DNA of 64,000 nucleotides from Cohnella sp. WQ 127256 (GCF_024519285.1 NZ_JAMZCY010000007.1:186001-250000), one strand, 5' to 3'. Positions 7,760 through 15,728 are shown, numbered from the stretch's first letter. Numbers and translations: made by a program. The notes: generated by a model from the sequence alone, not told the origin.

Positions 7760-8824
7760 ATGATGATCGTAATAACATCCCCTCACATTGCAGAAGAACG
7801 TATTATAGAGATTGTCCGTTATATTGAGCAAACCGGCGTACAAGCGCATGTGTCACGTGGTACTGACCGCACCGTTATTGGAATTATTGGTAAAGCCGAT
7901 CCTTCGCTTTCAGAGCATATTCGTTCAATGAAGGGCGTAGAGAACGTCATTAAGATTTCTAAGTCCTATAAGCTAGCAAGCCGAGATTTTCACCCAGACG
8001 ATACAATTATTGAGGTGAAGGGTGTTAAGATCGGTGGAGATAACCTTGTTGTTATGGGTGGACCCTGTGCCGTGGAAACTCCAGAACAAATTGACGAGAT
8101 CGCTCGTTTAGTTAAAGCAGCAGGTGGTCAAGTGCTTCGTGGTGGTGCATTTAAGCCGCGTACAGGTCCTTACAGCTTCCAAGGGATCGGCATTGAAGGT
8201 CTTAAGTGGATGAAGGATGCGGGCGAGAAATACGGCTTGCTAACGATAACAGAGGTTATGGCGCCGGAGTTCGTCGATGTCTGTGCAGAATACGCTGATA
8301 TTATGCAGGTAGGAACACGGAACATGCAGAACTTCGATCTCCTTCGTAAGCTCGGCACGATCAAGAACCCCGTATTGCTCAAGCGTGGATTTAGCGCAAC
8401 GTACGATGAATGGCTAAATGCAGCGGAGTACATTCTGGCTGGTGGAAATCCTAATGTGATGTTATGTGAACGCGGAATACGAACGTTCGAGACTTATACG
8501 CGTAACACATTTGATCTAACCGCTATTCCAGTTGTACAGCAGCTATCGCATCTTCCTGTTATTGCTGATCCAAGTCATGCGACTGGCCGTCGTGAATTGG
8601 TTGAGACGATGACTAAAGCATCATTGGCTGCGGGAGCAAATGGCTTAATTATCGAAATGCATACTGATCCTGACAACTCGTCCACGGGAGATGGTGTTCA
8701 ATCACTATTCCCGGATCAGTTCGCTAACCTACTCAAGGAGCTAGAGCAGCTTGCTCCGCTACTGGGCAAGAAGTTCGATACGGAGAAAGCTCCAGCAGAA
8801 GACTTTGCAACATGGATTAAATAA
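7760..8824 (+). CDS. aroF: 3-deoxy-7-phosphoheptulonate (DAHP) synthase, type I-beta with N-terminal regulatory domain
   Basis: A 354-residue enzyme that condenses PEP and erythrose 4-phosphate in the first step of the shikimate pathway. Residues 1-70 form a ferredoxin-like domain (MIVITSPHIAEERI, then AHVSRGTDRTVIGIIG), as in Thermotoga-type enzymes where it mediates inhibition by Tyr or Phe. The barrel follows with signatures GGPCAVET, LRGGAFKPRTGPYSFQG, MQVGTRNMQNF, LLKRGFSAT and DPSHATGRRELV. The ATG at 7760 is preferred because AGGAG at 7748-7752 lies 7 bases upstream; an in-frame GTG at 7730 would add 10 residues but sits inside the leader repeats. There is no chorismate mutase domain. 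It has its own promoter and terminator. Confidence 0.93.
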   Translation: MMIVITSPHIAEERIIEIVRYIEQTGVQAHVSRGTDRTVIGIIGKADPSLSEHIRSMKGVENVIKISKSYKLASRDFHPDDTIIEVKGVKIGGDNLVVMGGPCAVETPEQIDEIARLVKAAGGQVLRGGAFKPRTGPYSFQGIGIEGLKWMKDAGEKYGLLTITEVMAPEFVDVCAEYADIMQVGTRNMQNFDLLRKLGTIKNPVLLKRGFSATYDEWLNAAEYILAGGNPNVMLCERGIRTFETYTRNTFDLTAIPVVQQLSHLPVIADPSHATGRRELVETMTKASLAAGANGLIIEMHTDPDNSSTGDGVQSLFPDQFANLLKELEQLAPLLGKKFDTEKAPAEDFATWIK

Positions 8825-8841
8825 TTCAATTAACCGTTTGA

Positions 8842-8902
8842 GGATCCCATTCATTGCTCACTGGTAATTAAACCGTGAACAGAGAATGGGGTTCTTTTTT
8901 TT
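8842..8902 (+). terminator. Rho-independent terminator after aroF
   Basis: An 11-bp outer stem (8842-8852 with 8884-8894, G-T pairs included) encloses a second stem (TCAC-TGGT with ACC-GTGA) and ends in an 8-base T run. Confidence 0.8.
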
Positions 8903-9095
8903 GGCACGAAAAACCTCTTTGTTCGGAAATTGAACGCTTAACCCCATTTACAGCTTTTTACGGAAGTGTGAGGTTTTATTGAAGTTTCACAGGAAAGCGC
9001 ATACAAAGCGATAGGGTGAAATCCTAAATTCGGTGAAGCGATGATAGATATTTATAGGTTTCAGACGGATTGATTTGTTAATACTTCATAAAGAA

Positions 9096-9112
9096 TGTGA
9101 GAAATACTAACA
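9096..9112. promoter_or_regulatory. GlnR/TnrA operator upstream of glnA
   Basis: TGTGA, seven bases, TAACA: an exact match to the Bacillus GlnR/TnrA consensus TGTNA-N7-TNACA. It ends 28 bases before the -35 box of the glnA promoter. A half site TTACA (9130-9134) lies closer to the promoter, possibly part of a degenerate second box. The other 250 bases between the aroF terminator and glnA show no gene. Confidence 0.75.
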
Positions 9113-9140
9113 TCATCGCAAAAAATACCTTACATAACTA

Positions 9141-9169
9141 TTGACGCTCTTATTTTGGAGTTTTATAAT
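9141..9169 (+). promoter_or_regulatory. Sigma-A promoter of glnA
   Basis: TTGACG (-35) and a perfect TATAAT (-10) are spaced by 17 bases, 80 bases before the glnA start and downstream of the GlnR box. Confidence 0.8.
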
Positions 9170-9248
9170 AACCTCATAAGATCATAGAAAATATTGAACG
9201 ATTGATTACTAAAACACACTTAATGTTCGGAAACGGGAGGAAATTCAC

Positions 9249-10673
9249 ATGTCAGCACAACAAGTTTTGGATTTGATCAAGGAAAAAGGTATTGAATTCG
9301 TAGATTTTCGTTTTATCGACCTTAACGGTCGCGCACATCACATTACTTTGCCTGCTACCGAAGTCGATGCAGAAACGTTCGTTAACGGGGTAGCATTCGA
9401 CGGTTCCTCTATTACGGGTTTCCGTGGTATCGAAGAATCCGATATGGTTATGATGCCAGATACGAGCACAGCTTATGTGGATCCTTTTACAGCCCACTCG
9501 ACATTAATTATTACTAGTAACATTCACACGCCAGATGGCGAGCGTTACGAGCGTGATCCTCGTTCTATCGCACATAAAGCAGAAGAATTCCTTCAGAAGT
9601 CTGGTGTGGGCACAACTGCTTACTTCGCTCCAGAATCCGAATTTTTCATCTTCGACGATGTTCGTTATGAATCGACAATGAACTCATCTTCTTTCTTCGT
9701 AGATTCAGAAGAAGCATCTTGGAACACGAACCGCAAAGAAGAAGGCGGCAACCTTGGCTTCAAAGTCGGCGTTAAAGGCGGATATGTTCCAGTAGCACCA
9801 GTTGATTCCCAACAAGACATTCGTAGCGAAATGGTTCGCCTAATGCAAGAAGCAGGCCTTCGCGTTGAACGTCATCACCATGAAGTTGCAACAGCTGGTC
9901 AAGCTGAAATCAACTTCCGTTTCGACACACTGACAACAACTGCTGATAATCTTATGAAATATAAATATATTGTGCACAACGTAGCTCGCCAATATGGCAA
10001 AGTAGCAACATTCATGCCTAAACCTCTTTTCGGAGACAATGGTAGCGGAATGCATGTGCATTCATCTATCTTCAACGGCGGCGAGCCTTTGTTTTACGAA
10101 AAAGGTGGCTATGCTAACTTGAGCGAAATGGCGTTGCACTATATCGGTGGTATTCTCCACCATGCTCCTGCTCTAATCGCAATCACTAACCCATCTACGA
10201 ACTCATTCAAGCGTCTTGTTCCTGGCTACGAAGCACCAGTTAACTTGGTATATTCCAAAGGTAACCGTTCCGCAGCAGTTCGTATCCCAGTTGCAGCGGT
10301 AACACCTAAAGGCTGCCGTATAGAGTTCCGTACACCAGATTCCACAGCTAACCCTTATCTTGCATTCGCAGCAATGCTGATGGCTGGATTGGATGGAATC
10401 AAACGTAAGATCGATCCATCGGCACTTGGCTATGGACCTTTCGATACGAACATCTATGAGCTTTCCGATGAGCAGAAGAAAGAAATTCGCAGCGTTCCAG
10501 GCACATTGGACGAAGCGCTTGATGCTTTGGAAGCAGATTGTGAATTCTTGACAGAAGGCGGAGTTTTCACGAAGGAATTTATTGAAAACTACGTTAATGT
10601 TAAACGAGCAGAAGCAAAAGCAGTAGCGATTCGCATTCATCCTCATGAGTATGGTCTTTACTTCGATTGCTAA
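9249..10673 (+). CDS. glnA: Glutamine synthetase, GSI-beta type
   Basis: A 474-residue glutamine synthetase that makes glutamine from glutamate, ammonia and ATP as a dodecamer. Signatures are FDGSSITGF, the Mg-binding ESEFFIF, GQAEINFRFD, the ATP loop KPLFGDNGSGMHVH and NRSAAVRIP with RIEFRTPD. The length and a segment of about 25 residues absent from the 444-residue Bacillus GSI-alpha form (around 140-165, SFFVDSEEASWN through EEGGN) make it resemble the GSI-beta subfamily of E. coli and cyanobacteria. The Tyr at the E. coli adenylylation position is kept (DTNIYELSDEQK). GGGAGG precedes ATG 9249. The GlnR box upstream points to Gram-positive nitrogen control. No glnR gene is adjacent. Confidence 0.95.
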   Translation: MSAQQVLDLIKEKGIEFVDFRFIDLNGRAHHITLPATEVDAETFVNGVAFDGSSITGFRGIEESDMVMMPDTSTAYVDPFTAHSTLIITSNIHTPDGERYERDPRSIAHKAEEFLQKSGVGTTAYFAPESEFFIFDDVRYESTMNSSSFFVDSEEASWNTNRKEEGGNLGFKVGVKGGYVPVAPVDSQQDIRSEMVRLMQEAGLRVERHHHEVATAGQAEINFRFDTLTTTADNLMKYKYIVHNVARQYGKVATFMPKPLFGDNGSGMHVHSSIFNGGEPLFYEKGGYANLSEMALHYIGGILHHAPALIAITNPSTNSFKRLVPGYEAPVNLVYSKGNRSAAVRIPVAAVTPKGCRIEFRTPDSTANPYLAFAAMLMAGLDGIKRKIDPSALGYGPFDTNIYELSDEQKKEIRSVPGTLDEALDALEADCEFLTEGGVFTKEFIENYVNVKRAEAKAVAIRIHPHEYGLYFDC

Positions 10674-10701
10674 TTAGCAACGATTAATGGCATTATCATT
10701 C

Positions 10702-10736
10702 AGTCTCTCATCCTACGGGAAGAGAGACTTTTTTTT
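10702..10736 (+). terminator. Rho-independent terminator after glnA
   Basis: AGTCTCTC (10702-10709) pairs perfectly with GAGAGACT (10722-10729), followed by eight T. Confidence 0.88.
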
Positions 10737-10828
10737 ATGAAATATTATAAATCCGAAAATTCTGTAACAATGATACCGTTTTCGTTCGGAATTAGGTATT
10801 ATTCTTAAGGTATTTGAATGGATAATGG

Positions 10829-10858
10829 TTGATCTTCTGAGTAAAGCTTTGATATGAT
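10829..10858 (+). promoter_or_regulatory. Possible sigma-A promoter of serC
   Basis: TTGATC and TATGAT are spaced by 18 bases, 41 bases before serC. Fair but not perfect match. Confidence 0.4.
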
Positions 10859-10899
10859 AACAATATTATAAATACGAATTTAAACAAGGTGGGGACAAA

Positions 10900-11988
10900 A
10901 TGGCCAACCGAGCTTTTAATTTCAATGCAGGTCCTGCGGCGCTGCCGCTAGAGGTTCTGGAAAAAGTCAAAGAACAATTCGTTGAATTCGAGAATAATGG
11001 CATGTCTTTGATGGAGATGTCCCACCGCGGACCCGTATATGAGAAGGTTCACTTCGAGGCGGAAGCCCTCATAAGGGAGCTGCTAGCGATTCCTGAAGGG
11101 TACAAAGTATTGTTCATTCAAGGTGGCGCAAGCACGCAGTTCGCCATGATCCCATTGAACTTGGTTCAACCAGGGAAGACAGCTGCATATGTTGCGACTG
11201 GAAGCTGGGCAACAAAAGCGATTCAAGAAGCGAAGCTATTTGGTGAAACTTCAATCGCTGCTTCTTCGGAAGGGGATTCCTATAAGCGCATTCCAGCTAT
11301 TAGCGAGCTGAATTATGCTTCCGATGTCGCTTACCTTCACTTAACCTCAAATGAAACTATAGAAGGAACACAGTGGAAGGAGTTTCCTGACACTGGTGAT
11401 GTTACTCTAATTGGGGATATGTCGAGTGATATCCTCTGTCGTCCAATCGACGTATCTAAATTCGGTGTTATCTATGCTGGAGCTCAGAAAAATCTTGGGC
11501 CGTCAGGCGTTACAATCGTTATTATTCGTGAGGATTTGATTGCTAAGCCTTCCGTTGCTGTTCCAACTATGCTACGTTATGATACGCACGCTAAAGCTGA
11601 TTCTTTGTACAACACACCTCCTACGTTCGCGATTTACATGATGAACGAGGTACTCAAATGGGTGAAAGAAAATGGCGGAGCGGCTGGCATGGAAGTACGC
11701 AATCAGGAGAAAGCTAATCTTATCTATGACGTTATCGATAGCAGCAATGGCTTCTACCGTGGATTCGCGGATGCGGACAGCCGCTCATTGATGAATGTAA
11801 CCTTCACGCTTGCTAGCGAGGAGTTGGAGAAGCAATTCATCAAGGAATCCGAAGCAAGAGGCTTCGTCGGTCTGAAAGGTCATCGTAGCGTCGGAGGCTT
11901 GCGAGCATCGATCTATAATGCTGTACCTCTGGAAAGCGTTCAGGCTCTTGTGAGCTTAATGAAGGATTTTCAAAACAAGAATAGCTGA
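10900..11988 (+). CDS. serC: Phosphoserine aminotransferase
   Basis: A 362-residue PLP enzyme that transaminates 3-phosphohydroxypyruvate with glutamate to phosphoserine, the second step of serine synthesis; some also act in pyridoxal synthesis. It begins FNFNAGPAALPLEVLE, has the substrate motif MEMSHRGPVY, the phosphate-binding GGASTQFAM, the PLP-contacting DMSSDI and the Schiff-base lysine in YAGAQKNLGPSG, and ends with GHRSVGGLRASIYNA. Length fits the family. A ribosome site AAGGTGGGG precedes ATG 10900. It is followed by a terminator and then trmL, so it is probably a single-gene transcript. Confidence 0.95.
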   Translation: MANRAFNFNAGPAALPLEVLEKVKEQFVEFENNGMSLMEMSHRGPVYEKVHFEAEALIRELLAIPEGYKVLFIQGGASTQFAMIPLNLVQPGKTAAYVATGSWATKAIQEAKLFGETSIAASSEGDSYKRIPAISELNYASDVAYLHLTSNETIEGTQWKEFPDTGDVTLIGDMSSDILCRPIDVSKFGVIYAGAQKNLGPSGVTIVIIREDLIAKPSVAVPTMLRYDTHAKADSLYNTPPTFAIYMMNEVLKWVKENGGAAGMEVRNQEKANLIYDVIDSSNGFYRGFADADSRSLMNVTFTLASEELEKQFIKESEARGFVGLKGHRSVGGLRASIYNAVPLESVQALVSLMKDFQNKNS

Positions 11989-12016
11989 ACGAGCTTGAAT
12001 TAAATAAAGAATAATG

Positions 12017-12045
12017 AAAAATAGCGGTTTTGTGCCGCTATTTTT
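12017..12045 (+). terminator. Rho-independent terminator after serC
   Basis: AAAAATAGCGG pairs perfectly with CCGCTATTTTT around a 7-base loop; the T run is part of the right arm. It lies between serC and trmL. Confidence 0.85.
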
Positions 12046-12070
12046 CAATTTGTTCCGGGAGGAAATGATT

Positions 12071-12532
12071 ATGGCGTTTCATATTGTACTCGTGAATCCG
12101 GAAATACCGGCGAATACAGGTAATATCGCAAGAACATGTGCGGCTACAGGTACACATCTACACCTTGTTCGTCCATTGGGCTTCTCGACAGATGATCGTG
12201 CCTTGAAGAGGGCGGGATTGGACTATTGGTATGCCGTTAATATAACCTATTACGACTCGTTTGAAGAATTACAAGCTGCAAATGCTGAGGCGAGATTTTT
12301 CTTCGCAAGTACACGAGTAGAGAAAAATTATGCAGATTTTGATTTCCGAGATGGGGATTTCTTTGTGTTCGGGAAAGAGACTGCAGGTTTACCCAGACAG
12401 CTTCTTGATGATAATTTGGAAACATGTATGCGAATTCCGATGACGGACAAGGTTCGATCGCTTAATTTGGCAAATTCTGCGGCAATCGTTATCTATGAGG
12501 CGTTGAGGCAAAATGACTTTCCTCTTTCTTGA
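12071..12532 (+). CDS. trmL: tRNA (cytidine(34)-2'-O)-methyltransferase
   Basis: A 153-residue SPOUT-fold methyltransferase that methylates the wobble nucleotide of leucine tRNAs. Signatures are LVNPEIPANTGNIARTC at the N-terminus, FVFGKETAGLP in the knotted SAM site and IPMTDKVRSLNLANSAAIV at the C-terminus. The ATG at 12071 is chosen because GGGAGG at 12057-12062 is 8 bases upstream; ATG 12065 is too close, and a still longer frame would be read through the serC terminator. No partner gene lies nearby. Confidence 0.93.
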   Translation: MAFHIVLVNPEIPANTGNIARTCAATGTHLHLVRPLGFSTDDRALKRAGLDYWYAVNITYYDSFEELQAANAEARFFFASTRVEKNYADFDFRDGDFFVFGKETAGLPRQLLDDNLETCMRIPMTDKVRSLNLANSAAIVIYEALRQNDFPLS

Positions 12533-12624
12533 TGATTCGACATTATTCTGCTTATTATGAGTTATTGTGTCGAAATTTTGCACTATTTTAAGCAATTCCT
12601 GTACAAAGCAGGGAATTAAAGTTG

Positions 12625-12642
12625 GGTATAGAACGGTATAGA
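12625..12642. repeat. Direct repeat GGTATAGA before the AbrB-family gene
   Basis: Two perfect copies of GGTATAGA with a 2-base spacer lie 59 bases before the gene start, in what should be its promoter region. This may be a regulator site. An inverted repeat TTCGACA / TGTCGAA (12536-12542, 12570-12576) lies further upstream and may end trmL transcription. Confidence 0.4.
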
Positions 12643-12700
12643 GTGGCTAAAAGGTTTCGAGACAACTAGCTAGAATAAGCGTATGAATGGAGGTACTGCA

Positions 12701-12943
12701 TTGAAACCTGCAGGCGTAGTTCGTAAAGTGGACCAATTGGGACGTATTGTACTCCCTAAATCGTTGCGTAAACGATATCAAATGAATGAAGGGGATCCAG
12801 TGGAAATACTGGTCCAAGGCGATCATATCATTCTGGAACGTTACCGGCCCCGCTGCGTGTTTTGTTCTTCGATGGAAGGTGTCGGAGATTTCAAGGAGCG
12901 CTATGTATGCGCATCTTGTGTGAAGGATATGCACGGACTGTAA
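12701..12943 (+). CDS. AbrB/SpoVT-family transcriptional regulator with C-terminal CxxC pairs
   Basis: An 80-residue DNA-binding protein. The swapped-hairpin AbrB domain (about 3-48) has the hallmark GVVRKVDQLGRIVLPKSLRK. The tail carries two CxxC pairs (CVFC and CASC, about 20 residues apart), which could bind zinc, as in clostridial AbrB-type proteins but unlike B. subtilis AbrB. The TTG at 12701 is chosen because ATGGAGGT at 12687-12694 ends 6 bases before it and AbrB proteins begin with MKPAG or MKSTG; an upstream ATG at 12683 precedes this site. Members control the transition to stationary phase and sporulation; the targets here are unknown. The stop codon lies inside the left arm of a long hairpin. 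Confidence 0.88.
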   Translation: MKPAGVVRKVDQLGRIVLPKSLRKRYQMNEGDPVEILVQGDHIILERYRPRCVFCSSMEGVGDFKERYVCASCVKDMHGL

Positions 12944-13012
12944 ACATAACCGGCATAAAGAAGTCGTTCCCGATAAGGGGCGGCTTCTTTTTTATGCCGG
13001 TTATGTTTACAG
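12938..13012. terminator. Long perfect inverted repeat with internal terminator after the AbrB-family gene
   Basis: A 19-bp perfect outer repeat (12938-12956 with 12994-13012) encloses an inner stem AAAGAAG / CTTCTTT that continues through TCG/CGG and CCC/GGG. The inner stem is followed by a T run (12988-12993) and works as a terminator on the plus strand. The outer arms are far longer than a terminator needs, and the left one includes the stop codon. Confidence 0.8.
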
Positions 13013-13013
13013 A

Positions 13014-13057
13014 AAAAGCCGGATACCACTCTGTCGCAGAGATGGGATCCGGCTTTT
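13014..13057 (-). terminator. Rho-independent terminator of the 50-residue minus-strand gene
   Basis: AAAAGCCGGAT (13014-13024) pairs perfectly with ATCCGGCTTTT (13047-13057), with a further inner CTCTG/CAGAG stem. On the minus strand it ends in a T run. It lies 8 bases past the stop of the small gene at 13066-13218. Confidence 0.8.
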
Positions 13058-13065
13058 AGCGGGTC

Positions 13066-13218
13066 TTAAAGACCTTTTGTTTTATCTTCGTTATAAGAAG
13101 ACGTCAAGATTGCTGCTAGGAACAAGACCAGAACCAGAATGATGATCCAGAACTGATTGGACATTCCAAACAACTTAATTTGGTCTGCTGCTTCTGCAGC
13201 TCCACCTGAAAGAAACAT
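13066..13218 (-). CDS. Small single-helix membrane protein (50 residues), unknown
   Basis: A 50-residue frame with an excellent ribosome site (GGAGGTG, 7 bases before the ATG) and its own terminator, so it is very likely real. The product begins MFLSGGAAEAADQIKLFGMS, continues with one strongly hydrophobic helix (about 22-39: QFWIIILVLVLFLAAILT) and ends in a short charged tail (SSYNEDKTKGL). It recalls the tiny YjcZ-type hydrophobic proteins of sporulating Bacilli in size and layout, but lacks their Gly-Tyr-rich N-terminus, so no family is assigned. A TATAAT box on the minus strand (13246-13251) may be its -10 element; no good -35 was found. Confidence 0.7.
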   Translation of the reverse strand: MFLSGGAAEAADQIKLFGMSNQFWIIILVLVLFLAAILTSSYNEDKTKGL

Positions 13219-13401
13219 GTTCCACACCTCCGCTTAACTATCCATATTATAACCAACCCCTGTAAAAAAGAAAACGCAAAATTTGTGAACAATGTTACAT
13301 CAGATTAGCTAACGAATGAACTCCGTAGGTACGAGGTCGTTTTTTTATAGGATCGACATATATATGAACCAAGGCCAAGATCGTTATGGGAGGGGATCGC
13401 C

Positions 13402-14538
13402 TTGAGTTCAATCATTAATTGGATGGGCGGATGGTCTAAGGAAGGACTTATTTCCGCGGCTGACTGGGAAGAACGTGTAGAAGCAGCTGCTTCCCTGAGT
13501 GCCTCTGAGAAATTAGGTGCACTAGAGGGGAGCCCTGAGTCTTACGGAGTAGAAATGCTTAGGACGCAGCTAGCCAAGGGATTGCTTAAGGACAAGACAG
13601 GAGGAGATAGTCATCAAATTAGAGTGACACATGGCGCAGACGGTGCTCTCACATGGATATTGGAGCATATGCTTGTCGCTGGAGATACGATATTGACTGA
13701 GAAGCTCACCTCGAGATCAGCGCTTCAGGCTTTCCGCAAAGCGGGTATGAATGTGGAGGCCGTCGAAGGCGATCACAAGGGAATGGATCAGGAGGCACTA
13801 ACGACGGCTTTATATAAATATCGTCCGAAAATGGTGTATATATCGCCATCCTGCACGGATCCAGAAGGAATGAGCTGGAGTCCGGAGATGAGGCTGGCGA
13901 TTCAAGCAAGATGCCGAGAGGCAGCTGTCCTTCTCGTCATGGATGATCGACAAGAAATGCTGCTATATGATTCGAGTAGCTATCCTTCGCGTAGAAAATT
14001 AGAGCCAGGTACTCTTTCCATAGGACAGCTTCCACCTGGATTAGTAGCTGGGATGCGCGTTGGCTGGATAGCTGGGCCAACGATGCAGGCTTCAAGGTCG
14101 GATTTGCGCGTGAATACTTCGTCGCGTAAAGAGACAATGGCTGGCTATCTAGAGCAAAGGGCGTTATCGCAGCTAATAGAGGAGCAGCCATTGGAGCCGA
14201 TGCTTGAGATGCTACGGGTACAATGCGCGGAAAGAATGAGGAGAATGACGGAGCAATTGGAGCTCAAGGGGATTGCAAATCTATCTTGGGTCAAACCCAA
14301 GGGAGGGCTTCATCTATGGGTCATACTGCCCACAGGCTTGGATGGGGAGTCTCTGTTACGTGGAGCCTGGCTGAAGGGGCTTATTTTCCAACCAGGCGCC
14401 CCGTTCTACGTGAAAGATCCACTCATAAACACTTTAAGAATTACGCATGCTTTCGCGGACGATCGTCAAATGAGACAGGGTTTGACAAGGTTAGCAGAGA
14501 GCATTGAGGAATTTACGGGACGTTGGTCGGGGAGCTAA
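13402..14538 (+). CDS. Aminotransferase-fold (type I PLP) protein lacking the Schiff-base lysine
   Basis: A 378-residue protein that aligns by eye with class I/II aminotransferases and with the C-terminal half of MocR regulators. It has the small-domain start, a THGADGALTWILEHML helix where the PLP-phosphate loop sits, VYISPSCTDPEG in place of the usual NPTG, VMDDRQEML in place of the D-x-Y strand, and LRITHAF near the end. At the position of the catalytic lysine (normally S-F-S-K-x-x-x-P-G-L-R-x-G) it reads IGQLPPGLVAGMRVGWI, with no Lys. It is therefore probably not an active transaminase, and may be a binding or regulatory relative. GGGAGGGG at 13388-13395 serves TTG 13402. Its last 4 bases overlap the convergent Rieske gene. 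Confidence 0.75.
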   Translation: MSSIINWMGGWSKEGLISAADWEERVEAAASLSASEKLGALEGSPESYGVEMLRTQLAKGLLKDKTGGDSHQIRVTHGADGALTWILEHMLVAGDTILTEKLTSRSALQAFRKAGMNVEAVEGDHKGMDQEALTTALYKYRPKMVYISPSCTDPEGMSWSPEMRLAIQARCREAAVLLVMDDRQEMLLYDSSSYPSRRKLEPGTLSIGQLPPGLVAGMRVGWIAGPTMQASRSDLRVNTSSRKETMAGYLEQRALSQLIEEQPLEPMLEMLRVQCAERMRRMTEQLELKGIANLSWVKPKGGLHLWVILPTGLDGESLLRGAWLKGLIFQPGAPFYVKDPLINTLRITHAFADDRQMRQGLTRLAESIEEFTGRWSGS

Positions 14539-14846
14539 TAATGATCGCCAACCGCGATGAGATGACCTTCTTTAACGACGACCTTACGCTGCATGAGCCG
14601 TTCATCGGGATCATTCAGGCAAGTCCCATTCTCGGCGTTGAAAGTCCAAAAGTGTAGAGGACAGAAGAGGACATCATTCATAGGTCGAATTTCTCCCCCC
14701 GCATGTGGACAAATCGCTAGCAGCAAGCGATATTCTCCTTCAGACGTCCGGACAAGCCAATAGGGTGTATGTTCTAAGGTCACTTCAACAGGGAACGCTG
14801 CGAATGAATCCGCTGAGCCTAAATCAATTTCTTGCAACACTGTCAT
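14535..14846 (-). CDS. Rieske [2Fe-2S] ferredoxin-like protein
   Basis: A 103-residue single-domain Rieske protein. The cluster ligands are Cys46 and His48 (CPHAGG) with Cys62 and His65 (CPLHFW), the standard C-x-H / C-x-x-H pattern. It has no signal peptide or membrane anchor, so it should be a cytosolic electron carrier, or a NirD/ferredoxin-like subunit whose partner is not here. The gene overlaps the upstream DUF2161 gene by 23 bases, so the two are translationally coupled, and it ends 4 bases inside the convergent aminotransferase-like gene. Confidence 0.88.
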   Translation of the reverse strand: MTVLQEIDLGSADSFAAFPVEVTLEHTPYWLVRTSEGEYRLLLAICPHAGGEIRPMNDVLFCPLHFWTFNAENGTCLNDPDERLMQRKVVVKEGHLIAVGDHY

Positions 14847-15684
14847 CGAGAATTTCTCCTTCCTTCGTTAATTTGCTGTTTAAGATTACGTATCGGGATG
14901 CCCACGGAAATTGTGTTGCCCAGAACTGGGTTACATCGGCATACTCTTGTAATGCAGCTTTACCTGAGGGGGTTAAATCGTAAACGCCTTTAGTAATACG
15001 CTTAAACCATCCGTAGTGGTTCTGTTGAAGCAGGGATGATGCTGTTGGACAATGAGTCCAATCTCTCACGTGACGAGGAGCAGAGGGGCCGTGACAGTCT
15101 AGTGCAAGCGCACATTGGATGGCTCTCTCTCTAAAGGCGGTTATGAGCTTGCGTTTCGTACTCCCTCCCAAGTTATAATCTCCACTTCGAGCGTTGAACT
15201 CTTTCAATAGCTTGGCGGCCTTCGACTTACGACGGCCCCCTGGGATGGTTTCGTAGGGCTGTGCGGTTTCTGCCGCTATGGAAACAGCTGCTGGAGCTGT
15301 TATCTTGGCCTTGCTGATAGTGGGTTCGCACCAGACCTCGATGACAGGGGATTTGGTCTTGTAGAAGGTAACGGAAAGAAAGCCAAGATTCAATCTCCGG
15401 CAGAGGCCGGTAATTTCGCCAAATCTTTGGTTATGAGCTCCGCGCTTCGTTCGATTTCGTTCAATAGCGAGCCAGACGACCGCGCCAGTTTTCTGACGAT
15501 CAATACCTTGGAGTAGTAAGGGTAATGTAAATGTTTTTTTCATCTCAACGATGGTCGGGTCAGCCTGGTCAGCGCGATATGCTACGAGGTCACAGCCGCG
15601 TATTTCTGCCTTTACCTCATAACCTCTTTCGGTAAAAAAGCTTTTGACCGGCGGGTAAAGCTCGGTTTCTAATTTGACGGCCAC
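14824..15684 (-). CDS. DUF2161 family protein, predicted PD-(D/E)XK-fold phosphodiesterase
   Basis: A 286-residue protein. The N-terminal part has the layout of a PD-(D/E)XK nuclease-like core: LYPPVKSFFTERGYEVKAEI, then GCDLVAY with the Asp, then IVEMKKTF with the E-x-K. This fits the DUF2161 family. The C-terminal part looks like a winged helix (WFKRITKGVYDLTPSGKAALQEY). Its substrate is unknown. GTG 15684 is the start: AGGAGGG (15691-15697) is 6 bases upstream. The Rieske gene overlaps its 3' end. Nothing links the two functionally besides the overlap. Confidence 0.75.
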   Translation of the reverse strand: MAVKLETELYPPVKSFFTERGYEVKAEIRGCDLVAYRADQADPTIVEMKKTFTLPLLLQGIDRQKTGAVVWLAIERNRTKRGAHNQRFGEITGLCRRLNLGFLSVTFYKTKSPVIEVWCEPTISKAKITAPAAVSIAAETAQPYETIPGGRRKSKAAKLLKEFNARSGDYNLGGSTKRKLITAFRERAIQCALALDCHGPSAPRHVRDWTHCPTASSLLQQNHYGWFKRITKGVYDLTPSGKAALQEYADVTQFWATQFPWASRYVILNSKLTKEGEILDDSVARN

Positions 15685-15728
15685 CGGATTCCCTCCTATT
15701 TTATGGGCAACTATCCTTGATTATCGCC

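Noticed and set aside
10203-10646. 147-codon frame on the minus strand inside glnA
   Set aside because: It is an antisense shadow of a highly conserved coding region, has no ribosome site and a Cys/Arg/Phe-rich product.
13311-13350. Possible terminator/attenuator (AACGA ... TCGTT plus T run) before the aminotransferase-like gene
   Set aside because: The stem is interrupted by mismatches, and no upstream plus-strand gene needs it.
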